64,000 bases of DNA, taken from NCBI GenBank assembly GCA_030295235.1, contig AP026124.1, forward strand, positions 620,001 to 684,000, in the 5' to 3' direction. This document shows, piece by piece, positions 21,353-32,697 of this stretch. How positions within the stretch are numbered: the first letter of the stretch is position 1; the number at the start of each line of letters is the position of its first letter. The notes below the pieces were generated by a model. It was given only the letters and a program-made list of their open reading frames with translations. It had not been told where the DNA came from and did no database searches. This stretch comes from Fistulifera solaris (taxonomy: Eukaryota; Bacillariophyta; Bacillariophyceae; Naviculales; Stauroneidaceae). The position numbers and the translations under genes are program-made.

Positions 21353-23089
21353 CTAAATGTCGTTTGCAGCTCTCAATAAGTCAGGCTTGGCTCGAAGCAC
21401 TGCAAATAGCGTTGTGCGGGCCCCTTCCTCTCGTCGGAGAAGTCGGCTAGAAGGGACGTGATGAGAGCCTAGTTCATTGTCACCAGTGGTGAGGCGCTCG
21501 TTCGCTAGTAGAGCTAGCACATGTGGATAAAGAGCGGGTGGGATAATCTTTTCGCTATGCAGAGCTGGTGGGTGTGCTTTCATCAAAGTGCGAAGACCGT
21601 CGTCCCAGGTTCTTACCCCCGCTTTCAGTGCCATCACCAGCGGAAGTTTGCCATTCTGCCCGTGAGGTGTGAATGCTCCTTCTGGAAATCGCTCTAGTAG
21701 AAGCTTTAAAACCTTGTCAAAAGGATTCGTTGTCTGTGAAACGGTCGCTGACGAAAAGAAGCTCATCGCTTCGGAGAGGACGCTCAAGTCATCGGCATTT
21801 GCATCTGCTGGGACCGTCATGGCCGCAGCTGCTGCCATGAAGCTAGGATGCGTTTCGTTGAGACGGGATAGAAATGAAGATGCAGTGGCTGCTATGTGGA
21901 TAGGGAGGTTTCCTTCTTCATCCATCTCGCGGACTTGATGCGGATGAAGGGACAAGGCAAGACGGATAACTTCTGGCGGGCATCCGTAGCCAGTCAGCCC
22001 CACGGATGCATGAACAATACGAAACTGTCGACGCCCGTACTTCGCATTGCAACCTTTCTCTTCTTCGCTGTCTTCTACTGAAGGGAAAGAAGCCCGAATT
22101 GACTTCCCAAACATGCTGGGCTTCGGGCTGGTTGCAGCAATGCATTCCGTGGCCCAAGACGCTGCCTCTTTTGCGACGGCAGCCTCGCCCGGCGATCGAC
22201 AGCCCTGCTCGTGTAAACTGCGGAAATACTTGCTTTCTCGCTTCAACCTCTCTTCAGCTAAGCGGGCTATGATCCATCCGGCCCGCTTCCATAGATCGCC
22301 CAGATTGGCATGAACTGTCATGGCAGCTGCTAACGCAGCCTTTTCAGGTATGTCCTGGTGTTCACGATGGAGGCTGTCGACTCTTGCAATCACCACTTTC
22401 ACACGCTCCCTGTATCGTCGGAAGAGAAGTGCGAGTGGTGTCTGACCAGTGGCATCTTTCATGCCCAAAACATTAACTTCAACTTGTGGCCCTGTGCCGC
22501 TTGATAAGTACGTGACGTCTTCTTCGACGTCGTCGAAATCTTCTTCCAAAGCACAGTGATTCTCAAAACCCATCATGAGGTTACCTTCTCTGATTGATTC
22601 CTCAAAAAGCAAGCGAAAGGCATCAATCTCCAGGCCTCGAAAGGACATGCATGCATAATGTATGGGTGCTCTACCCATCCTGGACAAGTCAGCAGTCGGA
22701 GAAACACTTTTTCCTTCCGCATGAGTGTGCTGCTTGGCACACTCTATTAAGGCCCTCATCGATTGAGCCGAGCAGCGATGGCTTGCGGCTACGTGCAATG
22801 GCGTCGCACCTTCGTGGTTCGAGATTCGACTGGCTGAGCGTAATGCCAAGATTACAGCCGGAGGAGGGTCTAATCGACATGCTACATGCAGCGGAGTATT
22901 TCCAGTTACCTCGTCTTGATAGAGCGTCTCGGAGGGGTGCCTACGAGCACGACGAATAACTTCTTCCCAGGACCGGTTTTGGATCAAACAAATGAGTGTC
23001 GAGGGATGGAAGTGACGCATGCGACGGAGACGTCGCTGAGCGAAAGAATAAATAGGATTGCCTCGGAGGTCAGTGAGCAAGTGCCTCAT
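21353..23089 (-). CDS. Ankyrin-repeat protein
   Basis: 578 residues in one exon. Degenerate ankyrin repeats are seen as GNTPLHVACRLDPPPAVILA near residue 63, GATPLHVAASHRCSAQSMRA near 93, GRAPIHYAC near 141, GQTPLALLF near 214, GNLPIHIAATAS near 398, and GKLPLVMALKAGV near 487. The middle is helical, and no enzymatic domain, signal peptide or membrane span is visible. Proteins with this layout are a large family in diatoms; partners are unknown. No frame breaks. Confidence 0.8.
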   Translation of the reverse strand: MRHLLTDLRGNPIYSFAQRRLRRMRHFHPSTLICLIQNRSWEEVIRRARRHPSETLYQDEVTGNTPLHVACRLDPPPAVILALRSASRISNHEGATPLHVAASHRCSAQSMRALIECAKQHTHAEGKSVSPTADLSRMGRAPIHYACMSFRGLEIDAFRLLFEESIREGNLMMGFENHCALEEDFDDVEEDVTYLSSGTGPQVEVNVLGMKDATGQTPLALLFRRYRERVKVVIARVDSLHREHQDIPEKAALAAAMTVHANLGDLWKRAGWIIARLAEERLKRESKYFRSLHEQGCRSPGEAAVAKEAASWATECIAATSPKPSMFGKSIRASFPSVEDSEEEKGCNAKYGRRQFRIVHASVGLTGYGCPPEVIRLALSLHPHQVREMDEEGNLPIHIAATASSFLSRLNETHPSFMAAAAAMTVPADANADDLSVLSEAMSFFSSATVSQTTNPFDKVLKLLLERFPEGAFTPHGQNGKLPLVMALKAGVRTWDDGLRTLMKAHPPALHSEKIIPPALYPHVLALLANERLTTGDNELGSHHVPSSRLLRREEGARTTLFAVLRAKPDLLRAANDI

Positions 23090-23275
23090 TTTTCAAGTCA
23101 ATGATGGTCGTTGGCTTGGGATGTCGAGGAGTGAAATACGATGCTATTTAACGAAATGAATTTGCTCGCGGTGGATTTATCACGACTAATGGCTGACTTT
23201 TGTCAAAGAATGATCTCGAGAACTTCCTTGACTCGCCCGAGACAGAACAGGAAAATAATGGGGGGTGGTTCGGAA
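23090..23275. other. Intergenic
   Basis: Short spacer upstream of the ankyrin gene. No element recognised. Confidence 0.4.
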
Positions 23276-23566
23276 TCACGAATCTAGCTCTACTATGTAG
23301 TTGAAGTGTGAAGCGGTAATCAGCTTGTTGACGGCCGGATCTATTTTTTGTTTTTCATTTAGTACTTTTGATTCCACTGTCATCTTTGACCAGGTCGATG
23401 TGTCCCGAGTGTCGTCGTTTGATGCTTGGGGCTGGGATGTGCGTTGAAGCTTCATTATGTGTAAAGTGCTTCTTAACCAGTAATTAGTCGACATCGCTGT
23501 AACGATTATACACATTAGAGTACAGAGAGACGAGACTGGACGTAGCATCATGATGAAATGCACCAT
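23276..23566 (-). CDS. Possible small membrane-anchored protein
   Basis: A 96-residue frame with a strongly hydrophobic N-terminal segment (residues 6-25, LRPVSSLCTLMCIIVTAMST) followed by a polar Thr/Ser/Lys-rich tail, the layout of a signal-anchored or type II membrane protein. No family is recognised, and no neighbour supports it. It could be chance. Confidence 0.3.
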   Translation of the reverse strand: MVHFIMMLRPVSSLCTLMCIIVTAMSTNYWLRSTLHIMKLQRTSQPQASNDDTRDTSTWSKMTVESKVLNEKQKIDPAVNKLITASHFNYIVELDS

Positions 23567-23833
23567 CGAGAGCTAGAGGGTAGTTTTCATTGGGGCTGGG
23601 GCTTGTCGATTGCCGATCCCCTAGCTAATTCATCAAGCGTCCAAAACGATAGCAGCATCTAGCTACTCTTCAAAGGCATAAATAGATCCATCCTATTATA
23701 TATGGAGTAATATGGTTGCTGCTTAATTTTGAGTCGGACTATTGCTTCGTCGCGTATTCCAACGGTGCTGCCATCGTCGCGTATTCAAAGGTTGCTGCCA
23801 AAGACACACACTAATTTCGTCGTCGTGCAGATA
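23567..23833. other. Intergenic
   Basis: Spacer with a short direct repeat of TCGTCGCGTATTC at about 23747 and 23774. No gene is seen. Confidence 0.4.
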
Positions 23834-24905
23834 TTACAGTGCACTCAACTTGTCCCATGCTACCTGTCCGATTGCGGCATCTTGCGCTCCTGTTCCTGTC
23901 AAATCGACAACAATCAGTTCGTCCCCCTGTCTGCCTGGTTTTCCATTCACCAACTCTCCAAGTTCAGCATAAACATCGGATTCCGTCATAACACCTTCTT
24001 TCAAGGCGGATCGTAGTTCGCCAACTTTTGACGTTTGTTTCGTCAAATCACTAATATATTTGCTAGCCTTCAAAACGTCGACCGGAATTTCTTGTTTCGT
24101 CGGTTGATCACTTCCCGAAGCGATAATAGTCGTACCCGGACGTAGATCATTGAGCTCTAGTACGGTATTTCCGCCGGGTGTTTGAGTGAAAATCACATTC
24201 GACATACCACACAGTTCGGCAGAACACCTTGCCACTTGAAAGTCTAATCCAAGTTCGCCACTCATATCTGCTGCGAACTCATCGGCTCCAGCCAGCCCAT
24301 AAGCAACCCCTCTGAAGTTCGGTCTCACGGCTTTCGCCGCACGTGCCATATTCCTCGCAATTGCTCCACAACCAATAAATCCTATTGTTAAATAGTCGTC
24401 GGGTCGAGTGGTATATTTGAGCGAAACAGCACCTGCCGCACCTGTTCGAAGATCTGTCATGAAGCGATTTTCCTGGAAGACTGCCAAGGGAGCACCTGTC
24501 ACAGCGTCTACCACGATGAAGACTCCGGAACCGGCTGGTAAGTTTTTCTCTAGGTTCTTGTAGAAAGATACGCAGGCTAGTTTGACGGTGAATGTTTTCG
24601 TTCCGGAAACGTAACCACCTTTTATGTGACAGTCACCGGGGCCAGCAGAAGCTGTTTCATGGATTCCGATATGCATAGGCATAGGGACATCGACTTCCCC
24701 CCTTAGCCAAAGCACCAAATGCGGCTTCGACGGATTCGATGGCGTCGGCGACGGAAAGATTTGACGTGACAGTTTCGTAGTCAAACAAGCGCGGAGCAGG
24801 GAAAGCGGAGGTTGCCAGGGCGCGGCGGCTCGCTGCAGCAGAGCATGATGTGAACTTTCCCGCGTTACGAACCAAGTGACGAGATGCAATAGAGAACAAA
24901 GTCAT
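23834..24905 (-). CDS. Ornithine cyclodeaminase / mu-crystallin family protein
   Basis: About 356 residues from ATG 24905. The N-terminus (MTLFSIASRHLVRNAGKF, rich in Ser/Ala/Arg) looks like a mitochondrial presequence. The fold signatures are LRTGAAGAVSLKYTTRPDDY before the NAD(P)-binding glycine motif GFIGCGAIARNMARA, and the C-terminal VVDLTGTGAQDAAIGQVAW block. Family members deaminate ornithine to proline or reduce cyclic ketimines using NAD(P)H; which applies here cannot be told from sequence. The frame breaks in a G6 run (plus-strand C6 at 24697-24702). With five G it reads AFGALAKGEVDVPMPMHIGI, exactly as in the family. Confidence 0.85.
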
Positions 24906-25241
24906 GTTGATATTGTAGTCAATTCTATCCTTGAATAACTTTGTCGATCAATCATATTAAATGCAAACAACACGCGCAGTATTTCGAGAGATCTTTTTCT
25001 TCGTACGTGGCAACATCGACGTCATGTTTACGTCACTTCCGTTACCGGTAGGACTAAGACGTTTGCGTCCGTCTTCCGTCTTCCACTCTTCGTCTGCCTG
25101 CCTATCGGTCATATCGTCGCAAGCATTCAAACAAAATTCCTCCCGATAAAACAAACCATGACATGTGATCATTAAGCATTATCATTACCTTGTAGCTCTG
25201 TTTCCTCCTTGAACATTGCGTCTGTACCGTTCAAGATCATA
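24906..25241. other. Divergent promoter region
   Basis: Spacer between the minus-strand cyclodeaminase gene and the plus-strand repeat protein. No gene or motif is recognised. Confidence 0.4.
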
Positions 25242-28200
25242 ATGGATCAACTCTTTGAAGAGATATTCTCTGCGGGGGAAGGCTCGCCTCGGGAAGGATT
25301 CCTACGTCGTCTCGATTGTGCGAAGCGGCTGGTTTTGGAGGGAGACGCAAATACGCGCTCCCGTGTCGATATTAAAACGAGTTTATCTCGGCTTTCTCGT
25401 CGTTCTCCGTGGTTTGTTGATCAGGGTTTAATTAGCGTTCACCACGAGCAAGAGATGGCCATGGCTTGCTTCTTTTGGGAATTTGGAGCATTTTTTAAGT
25501 TGAGGACAGTTCTTGAATCCTTCGCCAGATCGGTTTCTCTCCTTCGAAACCTCAGTGGCACATTTCTAGAACTCTATCTAGAGCCCGACTTCTCTTTTGC
25601 TAAGTTATTTGACGAAACTGGCAGCGGCATATTCTGGTTGCCTGAAATTCTCATGGAGGCCTCTCCGCTGATCAATCGTTACGGAGAGCAAGACAATCGA
25701 CAAAAAGAGTTTCGGAATCAGCGATGGGAAGTACCGCTAGTATACATGCTTTGCGGTGTAGGTTTGGAACTGTATCGCGGTACAGCTTCAATGGCGGAGC
25801 TGTTTGATGCGCTCAGAGCGTCTCTCAACAAGCTGTCGTTTACGTTGCAATCTAGCCGAGAGGCCGGACTGGCTTTGTTTATGTTAGATTCGTTCTTGTT
25901 AGATAATAAAGTTGGAAAAGCCTTACCAGGGATGACGTTGGAACTCTTAAAAAAGAAGCTTGCTGTCCAGAGGTTTGTGGATCGTTCTTTGTACGACGCA
26001 TCTTGGCATTGTCTCTGACAACATTTTTGTTTCAGTTATTCCAGCCTGCACACCGCTGCAAAGGCTGCTTGCCTTTCGCAGACGGACATCAGTGCAAGAT
26101 GCATACAACTTCTAATGAGCTCTGAGTTTGACAATATAGATACAATTGGGGACGATCTGCTTCGTTCATTTTCTATCGGGCCTTACATCAAAGAGTTGGA
26201 CAAAAGAAAGACTCCATCATCAAGCATAGCATTTCACAAACGATGCGCGCTGACATTCTGCAGCCGTCTTATCCCTTGCACGCTTTCATTGAGTATAGAA
26301 TCATGTTTGGTCGCACGTTTGAAGCGATTCAAATAGCTTCAGATATGGAACATCATCAAATCATTTTTGGTCAACGGGCTGTTGAAGATGCTTACAAACT
26401 TGTCGTCAATCATTACTTTCAATCGAACATGCTACTCTATGGAACATGGCAGAGTAGTTACGCCCAAGAATACCTTCATTTTACCGGCGTGCTTGGTTTT
26501 GAAGTTCTCCTTCAAACAGTTGCTAGCCTTCCAACCTATTTTCCAGCGTCGCATTATACTTCTGAAGAGCGACACTATATCTCGACGCAATGCACTAAAA
26601 GTGTGATTTCTCTCTTGGTTCATAAACGTGGAGCCCGATTGGCGATTAATTTAATGTCAAAGTACATGCCAGATGTCATTCCTGAATTCTCGGATATTGA
26701 CAGGGGCATTGACTGGGCCAAACGAATGATGAAACAGGCCAATCCTATTCCAACTTCAATCGAGAGAGAAGAAGTTGGTCCTTTAGTGAGAGCAAAACTA
26801 TATTCGTTAATGGGACGGATGGAGCAAGTAGAAAAGTCATCTGAGTCGGTCATGGAGCAGGAGGATGATGAAGAAAGCGTGCTGTCGACTAGCATTCTAG
26901 AAGTGAACGTTTTCCGAGGCACTGAAGGAGCCATTTCACAAGGAGAAGATGGATATGACGCCGAAGATAGCCAGGACCACAGCTTAACTGAAGATGATGA
27001 AGAGCCGCGTACACCTTCGCTCTCTGGGATTGCAGCTGCATTGATTCCTAAAAAGAGGAATAGCGAAAGTGAATTCTTTTCTTCGGAGCACCCAAATGCA
27101 TCCTTGCAACTAGATCCAGGGTATGATGCAGATAGTCAAGGTCAAACAGATGTCGAAGAAGTTAGAAAAACAAAGAAGCGCAAAGTGGAAACTGGCTACG
27201 AAGCCGGCGAAAGTCAGGGACATACCGATGAGGGAGGAGGAAGAGGAGGAGGGAGTTTCAAGAGAGAACATAGCTGACGAAAACACTGCCGGGTCATTAT
27301 CTTTTGTTTTAGCGGAGACAGAATCACAGAGACACGGTACTCTAAATGGGGTGTCTCGTGCAAGAGACGAGACACCATCTGATGGCATGAGTGCTGCTGA
27401 CGAGCTTACAAGTTGTCATGATGAAGATATTGGTGCGGTATCGTCAGAACTAGATGAGGGTACTGGACCATCCGCCCCTATATATTTACCAGCATCAATT
27501 TCACAACCTCGAGGTTCAGTGTTGGTTCAGTATGCAACGGAAGCACAGCAGAATTTTTTGTCAGGGCAACTATCTTTCGTCGATAGCTCTTTCGCGACCG
27601 ATGACGCTGTCTTAGAATGTGCCTCTCAAGCTGCAAGTGTTGAATCTATAGGTTTGTCGGAAGCGGGGCACTCTGTTGGGGACCATGTGTCTCATATGAA
27701 TAAACCCGATGGCTTAGGTGCCGAGCTTGCACAAGAGTCCAATCATCAGAATGATGTTGGCGCACATGAGAACGTTCATGACTCAAGCCCGCCGACCATT
27801 GAAAGGGATCGCTCGCAAACTGAAACGAATGAAAATAGCAAAGAATTTTATGACAATTCGAATCACGTTTGGATGGAGCGTGATTCCGAGCAGGATGGAC
27901 GAGAAGAAAAGTATTTCGAAAGTGATGCGTCGACTGATCAGGTCACACAATCAGATCAGCCCGTGATGGTATCGGCGTGGAAACGTCCGTTTGCTGATAT
28001 GGAAAACGACAACGATAAACAAGATACCAACGATAAACAAGATACAAGCACCAAGGGAGCTGCAACTAATGTAGCAGACGCTTCATGGGAAGAGCCGATG
28101 GTAAAGCGACCGCGTCGCGAATGTTTTTCTAACGACGAGAAGGACGCAGAAACATTCGAAGACATGAACTTACATACGCGAACCGATGATAGTCAGCAAT

Positions 28201-29906
28201 CGTCTCTTTTGGAGTTACAAGCGGAAAATGGTTGTGGTGAGCAAGCTTTCCGTGGTATTCACGACACAGCCCTATTCTCAATTCGCGAAGACGCTGAATA
28301 TGTTACAGCAGAGCCTCAAAACTTGTCGTCAGCCAATCTAGACATCGATAACGGGGTGAGTGAGGGTGCCTGCTCCGACAACCAATCCGGGGATCAGATT
28401 GACAACGATCAATTGGCTGTGCAAAAGGAGGAGCGGACAATAGAAACTGTTACCGAAGAACATTCTGTTGCTTCTTCGATTGCACAGGAAAAGCCTCCAC
28501 GTAGCACGAGGAAAAATAAAGCAGCCGACGCAAATGTAGAGCCGTCTTCGCCTATGAGCACTATACAGGACCAGGCAGCAATTGTGAGAGAAGAAGAGCA
28601 TTCCATGGATACTTCAATTGCACAGGAAAAACCTCCAGTAAAACAGAACACGAATTTTGCAGCGGCAGCTTTGGGAACCCCTTTGCGAGTGACTCGCAGT
28701 CGAAAGGCAAAGGGTGGAGATGACGACGAACATTCTGTTGCTTCTTCGATTGCACAGGAAAAGCAACCCCGTGGCATGAGGAAAAGTAAAGGAACTAGTG
28801 ACCAAGCAGAAACGGGCGGAAAAGAAGATCATTCCATTGCTTCTTCAATCGCGCAGGAAAAGCCTCTATGGAAACAGAACCCCAAAATAACAGAGGCAGA
28901 ATTAGGCACCCCTCTTCGCGCGACCCGTAGTCGAACAACCAAAAGTGGAGACGATGGACATTCCGTGGCTTCTTCGATTGCACGGGAAAAGCCTCCACGT
29001 AGCACGAGGAAAAACGAAGCGAATGAGAGCCGAGCAGCCATGGGTGGAGAAGAAGATCACTCCACGGCTTCTTCAATTGCAAAGGAAAAACCTCCAGTAA
29101 AACAGAACACGAATTTTGCAGCGGCAGCTTTGGGAACCCCTTTGCGAGTGACTCGCAGTCGAAAGGCAAAGGGTGGAGATGACGACGAACATTCTGTTGC
29201 TTCTTCGATTGCACAGGAAAAGCAACCCCGTGGCATGAGGAAAAGTAAAGGAACTAGTGACCAAGCAGAAACGGGCGGAAAAGAAGATCATTCCATTGCT
29301 TCTTCAATCGCGCAGGAAAAGCCTCTATGGAAACAGAACCCCAAAATAACAGAGGCAGAATTAGGCACCCCTCTTCGCGCGACCCGTAGTCGAACAACCA
29401 AAAGTGGAGACGATGGACATTCCGTGGCTTCTTCGATTGCACGGGAAAAGCCTCCACGTAGCACGAGGAAAAACGAAGCGAATGAGAGCCGAGCAGCCAT
29501 GGGTGGAGAAGAAGATCACTCCACGGCTTCTTCAACTGCAAAGGAAAAACCTCCAGTGAAACAGAACACGAATTTTGCAGCGGCAGCTTTGGGAACCCCT
29601 TTGCGAGTGACTCGCAGTCGAAAGGCAAAGGGTGGAGATGACGACGAACATTCTGTTGCTTCTTCGATTGCACAAAAGAAGCCTCCCTCAAGTCAGAAAA
29701 AGAGTAGAGTAACAAATAGGAATGCCGAACCATCACAGGCTACCGGACAGACTGAAGTTGATGAAAACAAAGAAACAGTCGCAGGCATAGCAGCATCTAC
29801 TCCCATGCGTGTGACGCGCAATCGAGCAGCTAAGATTGCCGAGGAAGCTGCACAAAGCAGGGTCCTTCGAAGCCAGAAAAAAACAAGAGGTGCAGATCAA
29901 AAGTGA
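25242..29906 (+). CDS. Large repeat-rich nuclear-type protein (possibly ELYS-like)
   Basis: About 1,540 residues from ATG 25242. One 45-nt intron (25991-26035) is followed by two one-base breaks: an A4 run at 26202-26205, where one extra A gives ELDKKKDSIIKHSISQ, and GGG at 27242-27244, where one fewer G gives a Glu-rich stretch. The first 550 residues are helical and end in a segment rich in Leu/Ala; this resembles the helical part of ELYS-type nucleoporins only loosely. The rest is disordered, with three GYDA-type acidic repeats, then repeats of HSVASSIAQEKPP and TPLRVTRSRKAKGG. The basic repeats could bind DNA or RNA. See the 459-bp repeat entry. Confidence 0.6.
28631..29660 (+). repeat. 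459-bp in-frame tandem repeat, two full copies and a partial third
   Basis: The string CCTCCAGTAAAACAGAACAC recurs at about 28632, 29091 and 29550 (third copy with one change), a period of 459 bp or 153 residues. The first two copies are almost identical at DNA level, so the duplication is recent. Each unit holds smaller repeats of about 40 residues ending in SIAQEKPP or similar. Confidence 0.9.
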
Positions 29907-30053
29907 GAACCTGTTTTTAAGATGCTTTAAGGAGTCTAGTAACATCACGGACTTAATACTGAACAAATAAATCACGATAGCATTTAACAAAAAAAAACAA
30001 CGCTACAGCTGCTTTAAAACAATGAAGAGCAAAACATATTAATAAAACATTCT

Positions 30054-32037
30054 TTACTTGTTCGTCAAGTTTGCCATCAGATGAGGATCGTTTGCAGCAA
30101 GTTTCGCTATCCTTAGCATTTCTTGATCATGGTACACACTCTTACTGGGCGACGCTGCAGGTTTATCACTTGCTCCAGTCGAATCAGGACTACCGATGAG
30201 CCGCCGAGCGCCAAGCTCAGCTTCTAGTTTTGCTTTTGCCTTTGCCAGATAGCTTTTCGATGCTGAATTCTCAGGGTCGTATTTCAATGCAGTGGTATAG
30301 GCCGAAACCGCCCCAGCGTAATCTTTCATGAAAAAAGCGACTAAGGCCAAGTCGTGCGTGCGCTTTGCCATAGTTGGGGTTTAGTGCCAGAGACTGCAGA
30401 GAGTCTTTTTCTGCCTCTGGATACCTCTCCATGTAACATAACGAAGCCGCACGGTTTGAATAATAAACGTGTGAATTAGAGCCATTTGGACAGCATTGAA
30501 TGGCTTTGCCGTAAGCATCGAGAGCTTCAGCGTACTCTCTTTTCGACATGCAGCTGTTGCCAATAACCTTCCACTTTTCTGCTTCGCGTTCTCCAGATGC
30601 GTTCACGTAGAGGTGTTTCTGATTCGAGGATTTATCCCACTCGCTCACTACGGAAAAGCTAGAGCTTAAGGTCGTAGGATTGTCTACGGGTTCCGCCAAA
30701 CGCTTCGCGGCCTTTTCGAGATAATTCTTGCTGCTTTTACTGTCGGGTTCATATTTCAGTGCCACAGTGTATGCTTCTATAGCTTGTCTATAATTTCCAA
30801 GCAAAAACTGTGCCAGCCCCAAACGGGCGTGGGCTTTGCCATAGTCAGGTCGAAGTGACAAGCTGCGCTCCGAATCCAAAATAGCTTCATTGAACCTCTT
30901 CATGCTAACCATCGCTGCGGCTCGATTGCTGAAATAAACATGAGAATGAGGTCCTGAAGGCGATATTTTCAGGGCCTGAGTGTAGCAATTTGCTGCCTCT
31001 TGAAATTCCTTGTCTTGCATATGCGTATTTCCCATAGACTTGAATCTTTCTGCTTCTTGAATGTCCTTTGGGTTTTGGACCGACGACGAAAGAGGCCCGT
31101 AATCTGAATCATCGACGTTCTTTGACGGCATTCGACTTTTAGATCCTGGTCTCTGTGACGCACTACCACTTTCAACACGTCCACTTAGCGCTTGCTGAAT
31201 ACGTTGAGTTCTACGCTGCATCAGCTGTTCTGCCGCAGAATGAACAGCCAAGTCTCCCATAGTGTCGTTCTCTTCTTTCGCAGCAATTTTATTACGAAAC
31301 TTCGCAACAATTTTACGATAGCGATCTTCATAGATTCGTTTCTGATAGCTTTGCAGATCCTCTCCTCCCAATTGCTCAACACTCGAGGACGATGTTGGGT
31401 CGAAGAAGCCTCTCGCTTGTACTGCCTGAAGAAATTGATGAAAGAGAGGAGACTGAATCATGTCTTTCTCTGCTTCAAGCCGCGTTCGAGCCCCTAAACT
31501 AGCCAGGCCAGCAGTTGCGATTTCTCCCAAAGTGAGAGCGCCTTTCAAAGCAGGCCCACTCGCCAGACCATTCAAGGGGTAAAATCTGTAAACATTGCTG
31601 GGATGCGAGTCGTCGTATTCGTACCAATAATCGTCTTCCTCTTTCTGTTGACCCAATTCACTGTCTCGACTGTTCCCTTCATTTCTAACGTAAAGGATCT
31701 CACTTTCCATCGCAGAGAGACTAGGAAGATTTTCCCTCAAAGATTCGGCGGGTAGTGTAGCATGTGTTCGAGCTTTGTCGAAATATGGATCACTATCTCT
31801 GCCCAAGTGACTCGGAGTGACAAAAGCACGCCCGAGTGCCCAACACGCAATTGTCAAGTAGTCGGCATCCAGGCCCTCCACGGAACGAAGAGCATGTGGC
31901 GGGTAAACTCTCCGCAGATCTCTCAAATAATCGAGACAAAGCAACACGAGTTCGTTTTCATTCGGAAGACTGTGAAATTGCCCAGGATCACAGGGATCTT
32001 CCTCCAAAGCAAGATTTTCACCTGTGATGTCTCCCAT
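30054..32037 (-). CDS. TPR co-chaperone-like protein with two TPR arrays
   Basis: About 660 residues from ATG 32037. The N-terminal 330 residues have no named domain. Two three-repeat TPR arrays follow. The first runs from ERFKSMGNTHMQDKEFQEAA through HVYFSNRAAAMVSMKRFNEA and GKAHARLGLAQFLLGNYRQA; the second repeats the same order with KWKVIGNSCMSKREYAEALD. This is the layout of SGT/STI1-type Hsp70/Hsp90 adaptors. The tail has a short STI1-like segment, MLRIAKLAANDPHLMANL. The frame breaks inside the last TPR near 30341-30348; dropping one base gives LGLVAFFMKDYAGAVSAY, a clean repeat. It is cytosolic by default, with no signal peptide. Confidence 0.8.
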
Positions 32038-32697
32038 TGCTTGTGATTTAATATTGTCGATGTCTTTTGTTTTGTTGTAGCTTCTATTGCTTTTCAATAA
32101 TGTAAAAAAAAGTCTAGGTTGTCTCACACTTTGTAGTTTGCGCGTTTGTGATTGCGCACCAATTTTTGTGTAATACTATCCTGTATGAAAATCTTATCTG
32201 AATACCGCTTTCATTGTTAAGTATTTGTTGTGGATATTAATAGTTCAATATAAAGTGTATAAAGAATATCCTGAAATGTATTGATATATAATGGATACTA
32301 TGCGACGGTTGGCGAGTGGGTTCTAATTAAGAAGTGCCGTGAAAACGAGGAAAGGAGCCGATGGGCGACGATATGAGATTTCGTCGTACCAGTTCATAAA
32401 TATCTAATAATTATTTTAGTGGTTGCCGTACCGGTACAGGCAATCAGTAACGGTTAGAAAGGTCGGTCACAACCCAGTGATCTATCAAATGCACAGTGAA
32501 CGGAAAGAATAAATGTCATTGTGACATTGGAAGTCCCATCAAATACTACTGAAACGTGTAACGAGACTAAATAAATTTCTTGGAATTATGACCTTATTCA
32601 CAATGACCCCGAAAAGCTCACGAATTTGCCCCCATGTGACCATCATTGATCTTACGATCCAAGCAAAGACCCTGGTTTTCGTGTGCCTCTTGGCATC
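32038..32697. other. Intergenic, no gene seen
   Basis: AT-rich divergent promoter region between the TPR gene and the HSF-like gene. A CGTACCGGTACAGG tract lies near 32427. Confidence 0.45.

Noticed and set aside
27110-29990. Several long minus-strand frames opposite the repeat protein
   Set aside because: They repeat with the same 459-bp period and are antisense shadows of the coding repeat.
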